40,626 nucleotides of DNA from a virus: IMG/VR virus record IMGVR_UViG_3300026521_000606, positions 1-40,626 of that record. One strand, given 5' to 3'. The first letter of the stretch is position 1. Each line of letters starts with the position of its first letter. Below the pieces are notes generated by a model that was not told the DNA's origin, did no database searches, and saw nothing but the letters and a program-made list of their open reading frames with translations. The position numbers and the translations under genes were made by a program. Of the stretch, positions 21,554-31,153 are shown piece by piece.

Positions 21554-23098
21554 TTAATTGTTTATTTTAATTTCTGCACTATCAGAAACTATCATACCTT
21601 GTATCTCGCCTTTTCGCATAACACCACTAAAAACATACTGATAATTTACGACAATTGTGTCGCCATCTTTTTTCGATACAACATAGTCATAAGGCGTGTC
21701 AACATCCTTGTTGAAATATCCGTTTCTATAAGCTTTTTCAAATAGCTTACCTACTTTATTGTCAACAAAAGCTTTCGCTTCATTCATATTTTTGAATATC
21801 TTAGTTTGTAAAATTCTAGCGATATATTTGTTAATAAATAGATTTCCGTCTGCTACTGGGAATAGCTTTGTAGCTACATTTTTAGGGTTTGCACTTAGAA
21901 TATCCATAATACATAAAACATCATTGATGTAACCTACTGTATTAATTCTATTATCAGCAAGATAAGTCAAGTCATCGTCTTCAAGTATATCAAGTTCATC
22001 AGCTTTAACTCTAGGAAGTGGATAATCTTCTCCAGCTGTTCCCTCTACTCTAAACTCAACATCATCAACCATTTTAGATAAGTTTCTTAAAACACATTTA
22101 CCTACAATATCTCCACTAAGTCCTATGTTCTGGTCTCCGAAATCAAATTTATCTTTACCCCTATTCCACACAAATTGAACACCACTATCAGTAATATTTA
22201 GCTGTGTTTTCATATCTTTAGCTTCTTTTTTTGTGTCTCCATAAAGGTCGATAATCATAGGAACTTTACCTCTGAAAGCTACTGCGTGTAAATCTTGTAA
22301 TGTTTGATTATCTCTCAACCCTGCACTTGCACAATAGTCACATTTTTCAATGTTATTGTTTATAACTTTTATTGCATTTGCATAGTTTTTAGTGTCATCA
22401 GATGAAGATACATTTCCATTCTCATAAGTGCGAACTAGATTAAAGTTGCTCTCATAGTCTGAATTGCCAGTATCAACTTTGATGTTGACTATCTTCTTAT
22501 CTACTTTGTTTCCAATATAGTAAGACTTTCCATTGTCGTCTAGTGCGTCATAATATGCACTACCACTCACTTTATATGTTTCGTTTCCATTTTCATCATA
22601 AAGCTTGAAAGTTAATATGTCATCAACATTTTCTACTTGAATAGAATGTTTTTCAGATATACAAGAGGTTACTAGAATTTCAACTGCACCATTTGAAGCA
22701 TTGTTATCCCAATCTCTTATATTATCAGCACCAAAAACATTTACTTCGTCTCCGTCTTCAAGAATAACATTTCCATCGTCATCTTTAGACTGCTTAGCAA
22801 CTGTTACTTTTGCGTCTGTATTCATAATACGACCTACAATAGCTTTACCTTGATAGTTGCTAAAAAAGTCTTTTAAGTGATACATAGTTTCGTTTTCTAC
22901 GCTACCACCTATGTTTGCATTTGTAGATTTTATTCTCGATGGCACTCCACCAAGCACTACGCCATAGTAAGGATTACCCCAATTTAACCAACCAACTAAT
23001 GCCAAAACACCCTTTTCTGATGGTTTTAGAGTAAGTGTAAGGTCAATAGTTGGCTTAATGTATATAGATACATAATTTTTCTCTTGTGTTACTAGCAC
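21554..23098 (-). CDS. Tail sheath protein
   Basis: 514 aa from a GTG start at 23096-23098, which has AAGAGG seven bases upstream and overlaps the preceding stop. The N-terminal strand pattern (MLVTQEKNYVSIYIKPTIDL), 'GVLALVGWLNWGNPYYGVVL', and 'FFSNYQGKAIVGRIMN' match contractile sheaths (domain that ends with '...vyvVRv'). The C-terminal part has 'RINTVGYINDVLCIMDILSA' and 'LFINKYIARILQTKIFKNMN..KAFVDNKVGKLFEKAYRNGYF', typical of the conserved sheath C-terminal domain. Its presence makes this a myovirus. Lies directly downstream of the capsid and a SAP-like gene. Confidence 0.8.
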   Translation of the reverse strand: MLVTQEKNYVSIYIKPTIDLTLTLKPSEKGVLALVGWLNWGNPYYGVVLGGVPSRIKSTNANIGGSVENETMYHLKDFFSNYQGKAIVGRIMNTDAKVTVAKQSKDDDGNVILEDGDEVNVFGADNIRDWDNNASNGAVEILVTSCISEKHSIQVENVDDILTFKLYDENGNETYKVSGSAYYDALDDNGKSYYIGNKVDKKIVNIKVDTGNSDYESNFNLVRTYENGNVSSSDDTKNYANAIKVINNNIEKCDYCASAGLRDNQTLQDLHAVAFRGKVPMIIDLYGDTKKEAKDMKTQLNITDSGVQFVWNRGKDKFDFGDQNIGLSGDIVGKCVLRNLSKMVDDVEFRVEGTAGEDYPLPRVKADELDILEDDDLTYLADNRINTVGYINDVLCIMDILSANPKNVATKLFPVADGNLFINKYIARILQTKIFKNMNEAKAFVDNKVGKLFEKAYRNGYFNKDVDTPYDYVVSKKDGDTIVVNYQYVFSGVMRKGEIQGMIVSDSAEIKINN

Positions 23099-23457
23099 TT
23101 AACAACCTCTTTTATTTTCTCAATAAGCTTATTTTTTCCGATATTCCCACCAAATATAACATTATTCTCTTTTGCGAAAACTTTTAACTCATCTATACCC
23201 ATTTCTTCAATAGGCTTAGTAGTGATAGTTTCTTTTTCGCTTGTCAAATCGTTGTCATCTTGATCATTATCTTGAGTTATAGCTTCTTTTGCTTCTACAA
23301 TATATCTATTGTACTTTTTTTGATAGTCGAATGTGTAAGTATCTTCGACAATAAAATCTTCGCCTTTAACAAAAACTACTCTTGAAGTATTCGGGGTAAT
23401 TTCTACCCCTCCTACTTTGATAGTTTCAGTTGCTTTGTTTACAACTTGTACTTTCAT
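23092..23457 (-). CDS. Small protein with C-terminal SAP/HeH-like domain
   Basis: 121 aa. The N-terminal 55 residues are beta ('KVQVVNKATETIKVGGVEI', 'NTSRVVFVKGEDFIV'). The middle is an acidic linker and the last 40 residues, IEEMGIDELKVFAKENNVIF then GKNKLIEKIKEVV, have the helix-extended-loop-helix form (LEM/SAP/Rho-N-like). Between capsid and sheath genes; such proteins occur as head-tail connection or head fibre adaptor proteins. Overlaps the sheath start by 7 bases. Confidence 0.6.
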   Translation of the reverse strand: MKVQVVNKATETIKVGGVEITPNTSRVVFVKGEDFIVEDTYTFDYQKKYNRYIVEAKEAITQDNDQDDNDLTSEKETITTKPIEEMGIDELKVFAKENNVIFGGNIGKNKLIEKIKEVVKC

Positions 23458-23466
23458 TTTTGCCTA

Positions 23467-25071
23467 CTATAATTGAACAGTAAGTTCTCTTACTAGCTCT
23501 CTTGAGTGCTTGTCTTTGTTATAAGATACGACTAGCTTACCTTGTAAAGAGATGATTTTATCACTTGCTGTTTGGTCGAACCCTAAATCTTCAGGAAGCA
23601 CTGGAAGACCAACACCACTGATTGAAGCTCTTTTAGTTGCATCAGCTGGGTTACCAACAACAAAAACTTTATGTTTGCCCTCATCTTCAGGATAGTCTGT
23701 ATCGTGTAATGGGTTGTAGTAGCACTCGTAACCATTGTTTAAAGTACCGATATGGCGAATTGAGTTGTTGCTATCGCTAATGATGTTCGTTTTGTTTGTA
23801 GCCGTACTTAACGCACTAAAAATCTCAACTAAACCACTACCACCAACTAAAACTACATTAGAAGTAATTTGAGATTTTGCAGTAATATCTGCTCTTGCTT
23901 TTTCAACACCAACTAAGAAGTGCTTATATCTATCTGCCATAGTTGTTTCACTTGCACCTTGAATATCAATAACTGCACCGAATGGTTTTGCGAATTGTAA
24001 AGTAGCTTTGATTTTTTTACGCTTACTCTCTTCTCCAACTTTTGCAAGTGCAATCATAAGGTCATTACTTGATAAGTTAAGCCCCGTTGTTTGAAGTACT
24101 TGTCTAAGTGCTAAAGTGTTTACAGTCGTGTTAATAACTACGGGTTTAGCAACATAAGTAGTTGGATTTAAGTCCGAACCAACACTACCAGCAATCTCTC
24201 CTAATTTATCTGAACTTAAAGAAGCCGAAAAGAATAGTTGTGTTCCATCTTCAATATTTTCACTAATTTTAAGAGTGATTTTACCACCATCATAATCAAA
24301 CTCAACAGTATATGTAATACCATCAACAGATACTGTACGAGTAGCTGTTTTTTCCATAGCTTGAGCGTCAAAGTCATTTACAAAGATACCATTACCAAGA
24401 TTTACAACAACCTCATTAACGCCTCTCTCCATAGGATAATTATCACTATCACCATCTTTTTTCTTGATGTCAAAAGTGTACTCAAGAGTATCCGTTACGA
24501 ATGTTTGAACATCATCACGCTCTGCGAATGCCATAGCTTTACCAGCATTAGAAGAATTTAAAATCTCTCCATCTTCTAATTCACCCATACCATTTTTAAC
24601 AATAGGGTTTACTGTAAACATTTGGAATTTAACATTATCTTTAGAACCTTGCATAGGAACGAAATCTGCAATCTCTCCAACGAATGGAAGTGTAGAAGAT
24701 AGAATAGTCATAATGTTAATAGCCACTAAAGAGCCTAAAACCTCTCCACCTTTTACATTTTCAATGCTATCTAATGTAAAGTGCTGATTTTCATCTTGAA
24801 CACGCTTAGCAATTTGTGAAGCAACGCCTAATGCTGTAACAATGCTATCTTGAGTTGCGTCAGGAAAGCTTGAAACAGTCTTTGCAATGATTGTTGATAA
24901 TGTATCCCCTTGAGAAGATTTAGCGATAATTGCGTCTAGCGTCTGTAAGTTGTCAGATGAAGCAACAATTGTTGATGTAGCGTCTTGAATTGCGTCTAAA
25001 GTTGCACCTTCTCTAAGTGCGTCACTTAGAAAACCTTGTACCTTTTGTCTTGCTTGAATAACTTTATTCAT
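23467..25071 (-). CDS. Major capsid protein
   Basis: 534 aa; ATG 25071 with AAAAGG. The N-terminal 110 residues (QARQKVQGFLSDALREGATL, 'DAIQDATSTIVAS', 'SKSSQGDTLSTIIAKT') are repeated Ala/Thr/Asp helices that look like a cleaved delta domain. The core has 'LPFVGEIADFVPMQGSKDN', 'DRYKHFLVGVEKARADI', 'SNVVLVGGSGLVEIFSAL' and 'ISLQGKLVVSYNKDKHSREL' at the end. These are HK97-fold features of large myovirus capsids. It is the first gene after an intrinsic terminator with its own likely promoter, as expected for the most expressed late gene. The prohead protease of this window could remove the N-terminal part. Confidence 0.75.
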   Translation of the reverse strand: MNKVIQARQKVQGFLSDALREGATLDAIQDATSTIVASSDNLQTLDAIIAKSSQGDTLSTIIAKTVSSFPDATQDSIVTALGVASQIAKRVQDENQHFTLDSIENVKGGEVLGSLVAINIMTILSSTLPFVGEIADFVPMQGSKDNVKFQMFTVNPIVKNGMGELEDGEILNSSNAGKAMAFAERDDVQTFVTDTLEYTFDIKKKDGDSDNYPMERGVNEVVVNLGNGIFVNDFDAQAMEKTATRTVSVDGITYTVEFDYDGGKITLKISENIEDGTQLFFSASLSSDKLGEIAGSVGSDLNPTTYVAKPVVINTTVNTLALRQVLQTTGLNLSSNDLMIALAKVGEESKRKKIKATLQFAKPFGAVIDIQGASETTMADRYKHFLVGVEKARADITAKSQITSNVVLVGGSGLVEIFSALSTATNKTNIISDSNNSIRHIGTLNNGYECYYNPLHDTDYPEDEGKHKVFVVGNPADATKRASISGVGLPVLPEDLGFDQTASDKIISLQGKLVVSYNKDKHSRELVRELTVQL

Positions 25072-25099
25072 TTTTTACCTTTTGTTTTTTTGTTTGTTA

Positions 25100-25105
25100 A
25101 TTGTA
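25100..25105 (-). promoter_or_regulatory. Candidate capsid promoter -10
   Basis: TACAAT on the minus strand, 29 bases before the capsid ATG and directly downstream of the terminator at 25117-25151. The same -10 variant occurs in promoter copies A and B. No clear -35. Confidence 0.35.
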
Positions 25106-25116
25106 CCTAAAATTGC

Positions 25117-25151
25117 CTAAAAAATAAACACACCATAGGTTTGGCGTGTTT
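25117..25151 (-). terminator. Intrinsic terminator between DarB-like gene and capsid gene
   Basis: On the minus strand AAACACGCC - 8-base loop - GGTGTGTTT (25151-25143 with 25134-25126, one G-U pair), then ATTTTTTA. It ends transcription coming from the antirestriction-like genes. Confidence 0.75.
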
Positions 25152-25192
25152 AAGTGTGGTATAAAATCATTTTTTCATATTCTACACCTCCT

Positions 25193-28100
25193 CTAGTTTT
25201 CTAAAAGTGATAGAGATTTTTTATATATATATTTAAACAACATATCATCTTCTATTACTTCGTCAAGTTTATCTTTTTTTATCATATTGTTAAACTTTAT
25301 AAAATCTTTACAGTTTTTCTTAACATATTCTCTTGCATCTTCTTTTGAATATGTTAGCTCCTCCCTAGAAAAAACAAAAAACTCTCCATTTATATAAATA
25401 ACATCTTTTCTACTGTATCCATATCCACAACTTCCGAAAAATATCTCATTTTCAACATTTGTGACTTTATCATCAATTAGAATGAACATACCTTTCCCAT
25501 CTATATAGTTTTCTATATCTTCCTCATAGTTTTTTGAGTTGTTTGCAAATTCAGGGAACGATTTACTAAGTATAGTTTTTTTACTATCATCTATAATTTT
25601 TTCAATATTGTAAACTCTCTCGATTGAGCTTTTTATCTCTTCAATTTTACTATCTAAAACAAAGTCTATATACTCCTCTAATTCATATTCTCCATAGAAT
25701 AGATTTTTAGTAAACCAAGACTTATATTTTTCCTTGTCTTCTTTTTTTACTTGCTTATTTTCATCAATAACGCTAAAAATACCACTAATAATAGACTCAT
25801 ATCTTCCTTTTATAGTGCTTCTAATGTCTTCAATATCATCATTAGATAAGTAATCATTCAGGTTATCACTAACAAGCTCCATTGAAATGTCTTTAGTTTC
25901 AATTATCTTGTCTGAAATAAATCCTTTTGTTTCCCTTTCTAGTAAATCAAAATTTTTAATTATAATCCCACAAAGAGATTTTACATATAAAAATTTTAGA
26001 GATTTTTCAGAATTTAACTCATTCTCAACTCCCAATTTTATTGCTTGAGAACTATAGTCTCTAAGGAAATTAGATGAAAACTTATATTTTGATAGTCCAC
26101 ATAATTCAAATACACTTTTTAAGTTTTTTGAGTATTTTTGTTTTTCGTATTTCAAAGCATTGTAGTTAGATATAAGTTTTTTCAAAGATAAAGTTTTAAT
26201 TTTTAACTCTTTTTTCTTTGCTTTTTCTTTCATAATCTTTCTATACTCTTCAACCTTTTCGCTGTCTTCCATAGTGTAATCATCTTCAAAGTATTTCATT
26301 GCTTTTGCAAATAAATCACTAGCTGTTTGAGAGTCGATTGTAGCACTATCATCATCTCCCTTAATACTATCTATCCAGCTACCCTTATCGTTTATATTTT
26401 GCAATAAAAGTTCGTCAAAACTACCATTGGCTATGTATCTATACACTTCGACTTTATCTATATCATTACCTTGTCTTACTGCCCTGCTCATAGCTTGATG
26501 CCATTGGTCTGGAGTGTCTGGAACTTCTAGTAAGTGAACACCACTAACATTTTTATTGAAATCTACACCAACTTGACCTTTTTCATTGAAAATAAGAATA
26601 TCATTATCTTTACTATCATTAAAGTCATTTTGTATTTTTAATGCTTTGTCATCATCACTTGAAGAAATTTCAGCACCATTGAATAAGTGTATCTTACTCT
26701 TAGGAAAGTATTGCTTGAAAATATCTTTTAAAACATTGTGCGTATTTAGTGATGTTGCATAAACTATTTGCTTAGAGTTTTTATGTCTAGCGAACTCTTT
26801 TTGCATATTTTCAACTAAGAATTTAAACTTTTCAAAATTTTCAATACCGAAAATATCTACATCTTTAATAAGTTTTGCTTTTTTGAGCTGTGATACAGTT
26901 GTCTTTATCTTCTTGTAATCAAGAGTAGGAATATTCACATAGTATTCATTGCCATTCTTAGTTATAACACCATCTACTGAAACACCGATTGATTTTCTGT
27001 AATTGAAAATTTCACTTTCGTACCATTCTTTTAGTGTAAATACAAGTTTTGTTTTTTTTATTCTATCTTGTTTTTTCGTGTCAGTTTCTTTTTCACTAAA
27101 ACTATAGTCGTACTTAGTCTTAATCGTATTAAACACTTCATCTTCGCTAACTTTTTTAATTAGTTTTATAGGTGTTACATCAAAAATAAAATTAGAGTTT
27201 ACAGTACCAAGTTTTGCCCTATTGAAATATCCGAAAACCTCTCCATATTTTGATATAAAATCTATTTCTAAATCAGATAAGCTGTCGTATGATGTAATTC
27301 CTCTTTTTAGTTCTAGTGCAGTTTTTGAGAAATGAATAAAAGTACTTTTTAACAACTCTTGCTTTTCTTTGCTATCTTCATTCTCTCTATTAAATCTAAT
27401 ATCATTAATTGTGTAGTCTGGTTTTACTTTAATGTCTTTTCCATCAAGTCTAGCTCGTTCTTTTTCTGTATCTGCGTCTCTAAATATTACATTTTGCCAA
27501 CCTACTGTTTTGAGTATTTTTATATTCTTTATGCCTTGTAGTTTTTTACGACTTCTGTATTTATCTGTTAGTGTTATGTAGTCTTCAACTTTAACATCAC
27601 AAAAAGTATTTAAGAATTTTTTTGCACTCATAGGCTCTGATAAGCTTCCACTCAAAAGCATATTTGCGTATATCTCTTGTGGGCTGTTTGTAGTCGGTGT
27701 TGCTGTTACTGCTACAACTCCACTTCTATCCCCTCTTTTCATTCTTATAAATTCAGCTTTATAAAGTGTTCTTATCGCTCTATCTGAAGATTTACCGCTC
27801 ATTCCCTTTACTCCACTTGCCAACTCTATTGAGTTTTTAAAGAAGTGTGCTTCATCAATAAACATAGCGTCTATTCCAGTATCTTCAAAGAATACTTTAG
27901 AGTTTTCACCACCTTTTGGATAATAACCAACTCCTAAGTCACTAAATGCAAATTCATACTTATCGTCTGTTTGCTCATCAGTATTTGATTTATCGCTTGA
28001 GTATATCTTGTCTATAGTTTCATCTTTAAGTCCAATCATATCAAGCGTTGAGTGTGGTATAAGTACAATTTTAATGTTCTTATTTGATTTTATTTTTCTT

Positions 28101-30760
28101 ACATTTTCAGTAATGCTATCGCTATCAATTGTCAAAAAGTTATTTTCAAAGAAATCTTGTGTGTAAGCCTTTTTTGCTTCGTCTATGAACTTTCCATATA
28201 CTGCGTTTGGAGTAATAATAGCTACACGCTTAGCTTTGTTTGTTCTAATTGAATAAATTGCACTCATAAGCATAGTGAAAGTCTTACCTAGACCCGTATC
28301 TTGAGCAATAGTACCAATTAGTCTTGAGCCGAACTTTCTAGCGTCTTCGTTTTGATAGTGTCTTAGTTTTGGCAGCACATCAGGGTTTACCATTCCAGCC
28401 AATTCTGCTAGTTGCTTGCTACCATAGCTTGTATCTCTTTCAACGATAAGTGTTGAACGCTTGTCAAGATTTGCATTTATCTCATCTTTTAATGATTTAT
28501 TTTCGTCAATCATTGAAGCAAGTGAAGAGTCTATTAAAATTTCATTTTCAGATAAAATTCTTCTCAAGATACTTTTAGCAAATTCATCTCTTTCTTTTTC
28601 AATAGATATAGATTTTTTATCATCTTTCCATAGCCTTTTTGAAACATCAGAAACGCCTAGTCTAATGTTTTTTCCTAGAATAATGCTTCTAGTGTAATCT
28701 GCTATTTGAGATAATGATACAAGACCCATAAATTCATCTGCGTCCAATTCAGGGAATTCGTCCAATATTGTTTCTTTAATTGAAGATGAAATTGTTTGTA
28801 GCATATCACTATCTAAACTAAGTTTATGAGAAATATTCAAAAGAGTTGATTTTGATACAAATTGATTTATTGAGTTTGCCGTAACTGTAATATCTTCAAC
28901 TTTTAGCGTTTGCTTTAGTGATGCAATCTTTTTAAGCATTTTATTTTTTGATACATCATCTAATTTAATATCATCTAAATGAGAAATTGCGTCATAGTAT
29001 CCTTGTGGAAATTCAGTTGATATTATTTCGTCAATTGAAGCAACTTTACCATTCATAACAATAACATCATCATCTTTAGCAACATTTTCACTATCTAAAA
29101 TATCAACTTTGATCATAGCAATACCATTTTCATAAACAGTATTTTTCTTAATTAAGTCATCATCTTTTATGTTTGATGTTAATCTTGCTAGTGGGTGCAT
29201 TTTATCTAAACTAACTGCTTCCTCTAATTCTTCGTATGTGTCTTTATATACTCCATTTTCTAAATCAAAGTTGTCAATAATGCTCATAATTTGTCTTATT
29301 TCATTTTTTGCACTATTCGTTACTTTTACATTTTTAAGTTTTTTATCAAAAGAGCCTTTTATCGCTTCTATATTTTCGGCATTTTCTATAATTATATCTT
29401 TGTCGTACTCATCAGGGCTAACGCTAAGTATATACATAGCTACATTGCCTAACTTTTCATCATATTCAAACGATAAAAGTCTTTTTGCCTTGTGGTTTAA
29501 AATCTCTTTGCTTGTTTTTTTAATCAAAGATATTTCACTTAAAAAATTATCTTTATTTAGAAGTTTTCCAATATCTCCTTTTTTGGCATTTTCTATGTCT
29601 TCATAAATTTTCTTTTCTGCTTCGATTGTTTTTTCATACTCTTTTTTAGATACAAGACTATCAGAAGTTGATATTTTTGAAATAGAGTCATAGTCTATAT
29701 AGTTTTCAAACTGATTAACATTCATAAGTTGAGATTTAACATCATCTAAAGTCATACCATTTGGAAGTGTTACTTTATCTCTTATTTGAGTGTGATGCAA
29801 TTCAATATTTGCATTTTTTGCTTCCTCTTTTATGTCTTCTCTACTTTTGAAATCTCCGAATACTTGACTTTTGTTTTTAGTGAAATAAGTTCCGTCTAAA
29901 AACTCTCTTGATGTTTCGTATTTTAGTATTTCATCTAATGTATCATTTGAAAAATTTGCTTCAACTTCAATAGGATGTTTTTCAAAAACTAGAATATCCA
30001 CTACTTGTTCAGTACCAGCTTGTTTGAACATTTCGCTTGGTAATCTAATTCCACCTAAGAAAGCACCTTTTTTAAGTACCTCTAATCTAAAATCTTTTTT
30101 TGAGGCTCTTTGTATTGTGCTTGATGATGTTAAGAAAACTGCTCTTTTTCCATTCTTTAATAGGTCTAGCGATTTCAAAATGAAATAATCATCAGCTCTT
30201 TTTATGTGTGAGTATTGCTCATCTTTTTCAAGTAGCTTACTATCTCTATTACTAAATGGTACATTTGTGATAATACTATCGTATGTTGAGTTAGGTATAT
30301 TTTTAGAGTATTCCTCAAAACTAACACCTGCTTTTATATTTGCATTGTCGTTTAAAATGTCTGCGATTCTACCACTAATTTTATTTAGGTCGCACCCTTC
30401 AAATTTCACATAATCAGGAGCTTGTCCTATGATGCTTCCAGTACCACTTGAAGGCTCTAACACTTTATCATTTTCAGATAAATTAACTAAGTTGAATAAT
30501 GCCTTTGATACCTCAATCGGTGTGTAATACTCATCTCCGTCACCAACACCCAAAGCACCTTGACCACTATATTGTGCAAGTATCTTTTTTTCTTCTTCTG
30601 TGTACTCATTATTTGGCTTATTCATAAGTACAAGATTTTCGGCTTCTTTGTTTGCTTTTATACGCTTTGCTTTTGCACTTAAAACTCTAGCTGTATAGTT
30701 AGGATTACCTTTGTATAGTAAATTTTTAAGCTTTAGTATATTACTTTTAAATTCTGACAT
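25193..30760 (-). CDS. Giant methyltransferase-helicase, DarB-like antirestriction virion protein
   Basis: 1855 aa; ATG 30760 with AAAAAAGG. Residues about 75-270 are an N6-adenine-methyltransferase-like domain: 'GDEYYTPIEVSKALFNL', motif I 'VLEPSSGTGSII', motif IV 'IITNVPFSNRDSKL', then 'AVFLTSSSTIQRASKKDFRL'. NVPF in place of NPPF/Y is known from large methylase-helicase fusions. Residues about 800-1480 are an SNF2-type helicase: 'LRHYQNEDARKF', Walker A 'AQDTGLGKTFTM', 'MFIDEAHFFKN' (DEAH), 'VVAVTATPTTNSPQEIY' (TAT), and 'QWHQAMSRAVRQGND' (motif VI). The C-terminal 370 residues are helical with a beta part. This layout corresponds to phage P1 DarB, which is packed into the head and protects injected DNA against type I restriction. 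It lies among structural genes, which fits packaging. Whether it methylates is unknown. Confidence 0.75.
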   Translation of the reverse strand: MSEFKSNILKLKNLLYKGNPNYTARVLSAKAKRIKANKEAENLVLMNKPNNEYTEEEKKILAQYSGQGALGVGDGDEYYTPIEVSKALFNLVNLSENDKVLEPSSGTGSIIGQAPDYVKFEGCDLNKISGRIADILNDNANIKAGVSFEEYSKNIPNSTYDSIITNVPFSNRDSKLLEKDEQYSHIKRADDYFILKSLDLLKNGKRAVFLTSSSTIQRASKKDFRLEVLKKGAFLGGIRLPSEMFKQAGTEQVVDILVFEKHPIEVEANFSNDTLDEILKYETSREFLDGTYFTKNKSQVFGDFKSREDIKEEAKNANIELHHTQIRDKVTLPNGMTLDDVKSQLMNVNQFENYIDYDSISKISTSDSLVSKKEYEKTIEAEKKIYEDIENAKKGDIGKLLNKDNFLSEISLIKKTSKEILNHKAKRLLSFEYDEKLGNVAMYILSVSPDEYDKDIIIENAENIEAIKGSFDKKLKNVKVTNSAKNEIRQIMSIIDNFDLENGVYKDTYEELEEAVSLDKMHPLARLTSNIKDDDLIKKNTVYENGIAMIKVDILDSENVAKDDDVIVMNGKVASIDEIISTEFPQGYYDAISHLDDIKLDDVSKNKMLKKIASLKQTLKVEDITVTANSINQFVSKSTLLNISHKLSLDSDMLQTISSSIKETILDEFPELDADEFMGLVSLSQIADYTRSIILGKNIRLGVSDVSKRLWKDDKKSISIEKERDEFAKSILRRILSENEILIDSSLASMIDENKSLKDEINANLDKRSTLIVERDTSYGSKQLAELAGMVNPDVLPKLRHYQNEDARKFGSRLIGTIAQDTGLGKTFTMLMSAIYSIRTNKAKRVAIITPNAVYGKFIDEAKKAYTQDFFENNFLTIDSDSITENVRKIKSNKNIKIVLIPHSTLDMIGLKDETIDKIYSSDKSNTDEQTDDKYEFAFSDLGVGYYPKGGENSKVFFEDTGIDAMFIDEAHFFKNSIELASGVKGMSGKSSDRAIRTLYKAEFIRMKRGDRSGVVAVTATPTTNSPQEIYANMLLSGSLSEPMSAKKFLNTFCDVKVEDYITLTDKYRSRKKLQGIKNIKILKTVGWQNVIFRDADTEKERARLDGKDIKVKPDYTINDIRFNRENEDSKEKQELLKSTFIHFSKTALELKRGITSYDSLSDLEIDFISKYGEVFGYFNRAKLGTVNSNFIFDVTPIKLIKKVSEDEVFNTIKTKYDYSFSEKETDTKKQDRIKKTKLVFTLKEWYESEIFNYRKSIGVSVDGVITKNGNEYYVNIPTLDYKKIKTTVSQLKKAKLIKDVDIFGIENFEKFKFLVENMQKEFARHKNSKQIVYATSLNTHNVLKDIFKQYFPKSKIHLFNGAEISSSDDDKALKIQNDFNDSKDNDILIFNEKGQVGVDFNKNVSGVHLLEVPDTPDQWHQAMSRAVRQGNDIDKVEVYRYIANGSFDELLLQNINDKGSWIDSIKGDDDSATIDSQTASDLFAKAMKYFEDDYTMEDSEKVEEYRKIMKEKAKKKELKIKTLSLKKLISNYNALKYEKQKYSKNLKSVFELCGLSKYKFSSNFLRDYSSQAIKLGVENELNSEKSLKFLYVKSLCGIIIKNFDLLERETKGFISDKIIETKDISMELVSDNLNDYLSNDDIEDIRSTIKGRYESIISGIFSVIDENKQVKKEDKEKYKSWFTKNLFYGEYELEEYIDFVLDSKIEEIKSSIERVYNIEKIIDDSKKTILSKSFPEFANNSKNYEEDIENYIDGKGMFILIDDKVTNVENEIFFGSCGYGYSRKDVIYINGEFFVFSREELTYSKEDAREYVKKNCKDFIKFNNMIKKDKLDEVIEDDMLFKYIYKKSLSLLEN

Positions 30761-30772
30761 ATATTACCTTTT

Positions 30773-31153
30773 TTAAATTTCATTGTATTTGTAGAAATTT
30801 CCATTAACGAAAATCTCATTAACTGCATCTATATTATCTTCCACTAAAGAGTAATATAATCCAAGTATCAACATTTCATAATCGCTTTTTGTGTCTAGTC
30901 CACTTTCAACTGCCAACTGATTGTTTTCAATGTAGTTAGGTATAGTGTCATCTTTAACCATACTTTCGTGAATTAAATCTTTATTTACTCCATAATTGAT
31001 AAAAGGCAAGTAGAAGACTCCAAGCATTTCTTTGAACTCATCTTTAACTAAAAATGCTGTTTTGTTTAGTCTGTTGTATGTAGAATAGATTATATCTTCT
31101 ATTCTACTTCCTTCAACCTCTTCAATTTTACTTATATATTCTTCTAATTTCAT
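30773..31153 (-). CDS. Hypothetical protein in the antirestriction-like module
   Basis: 126 aa from ATG 31151-31153, with GAGGAGG ten bases upstream and ATGA overlap with the Nudix gene stop; a longer frame to 31180 lacks support. Helical: MKLEEYISKIEEVEGSRIED, 'YSTYNRLNKTAFLVKDEFKE', 'YEMLILGLYYSLVEDNIDAV'. Family unknown. It is translated between the Nudix fusion and the DarB-like gene and so may belong to the same virion cargo complex. Confidence 0.5.
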   Translation of the reverse strand: MKLEEYISKIEEVEGSRIEDIIYSTYNRLNKTAFLVKDEFKEMLGVFYLPFINYGVNKDLIHESMVKDDTIPNYIENNQLAVESGLDTKSDYEMLILGLYYSLVEDNIDAVNEIFVNGNFYKYNEI

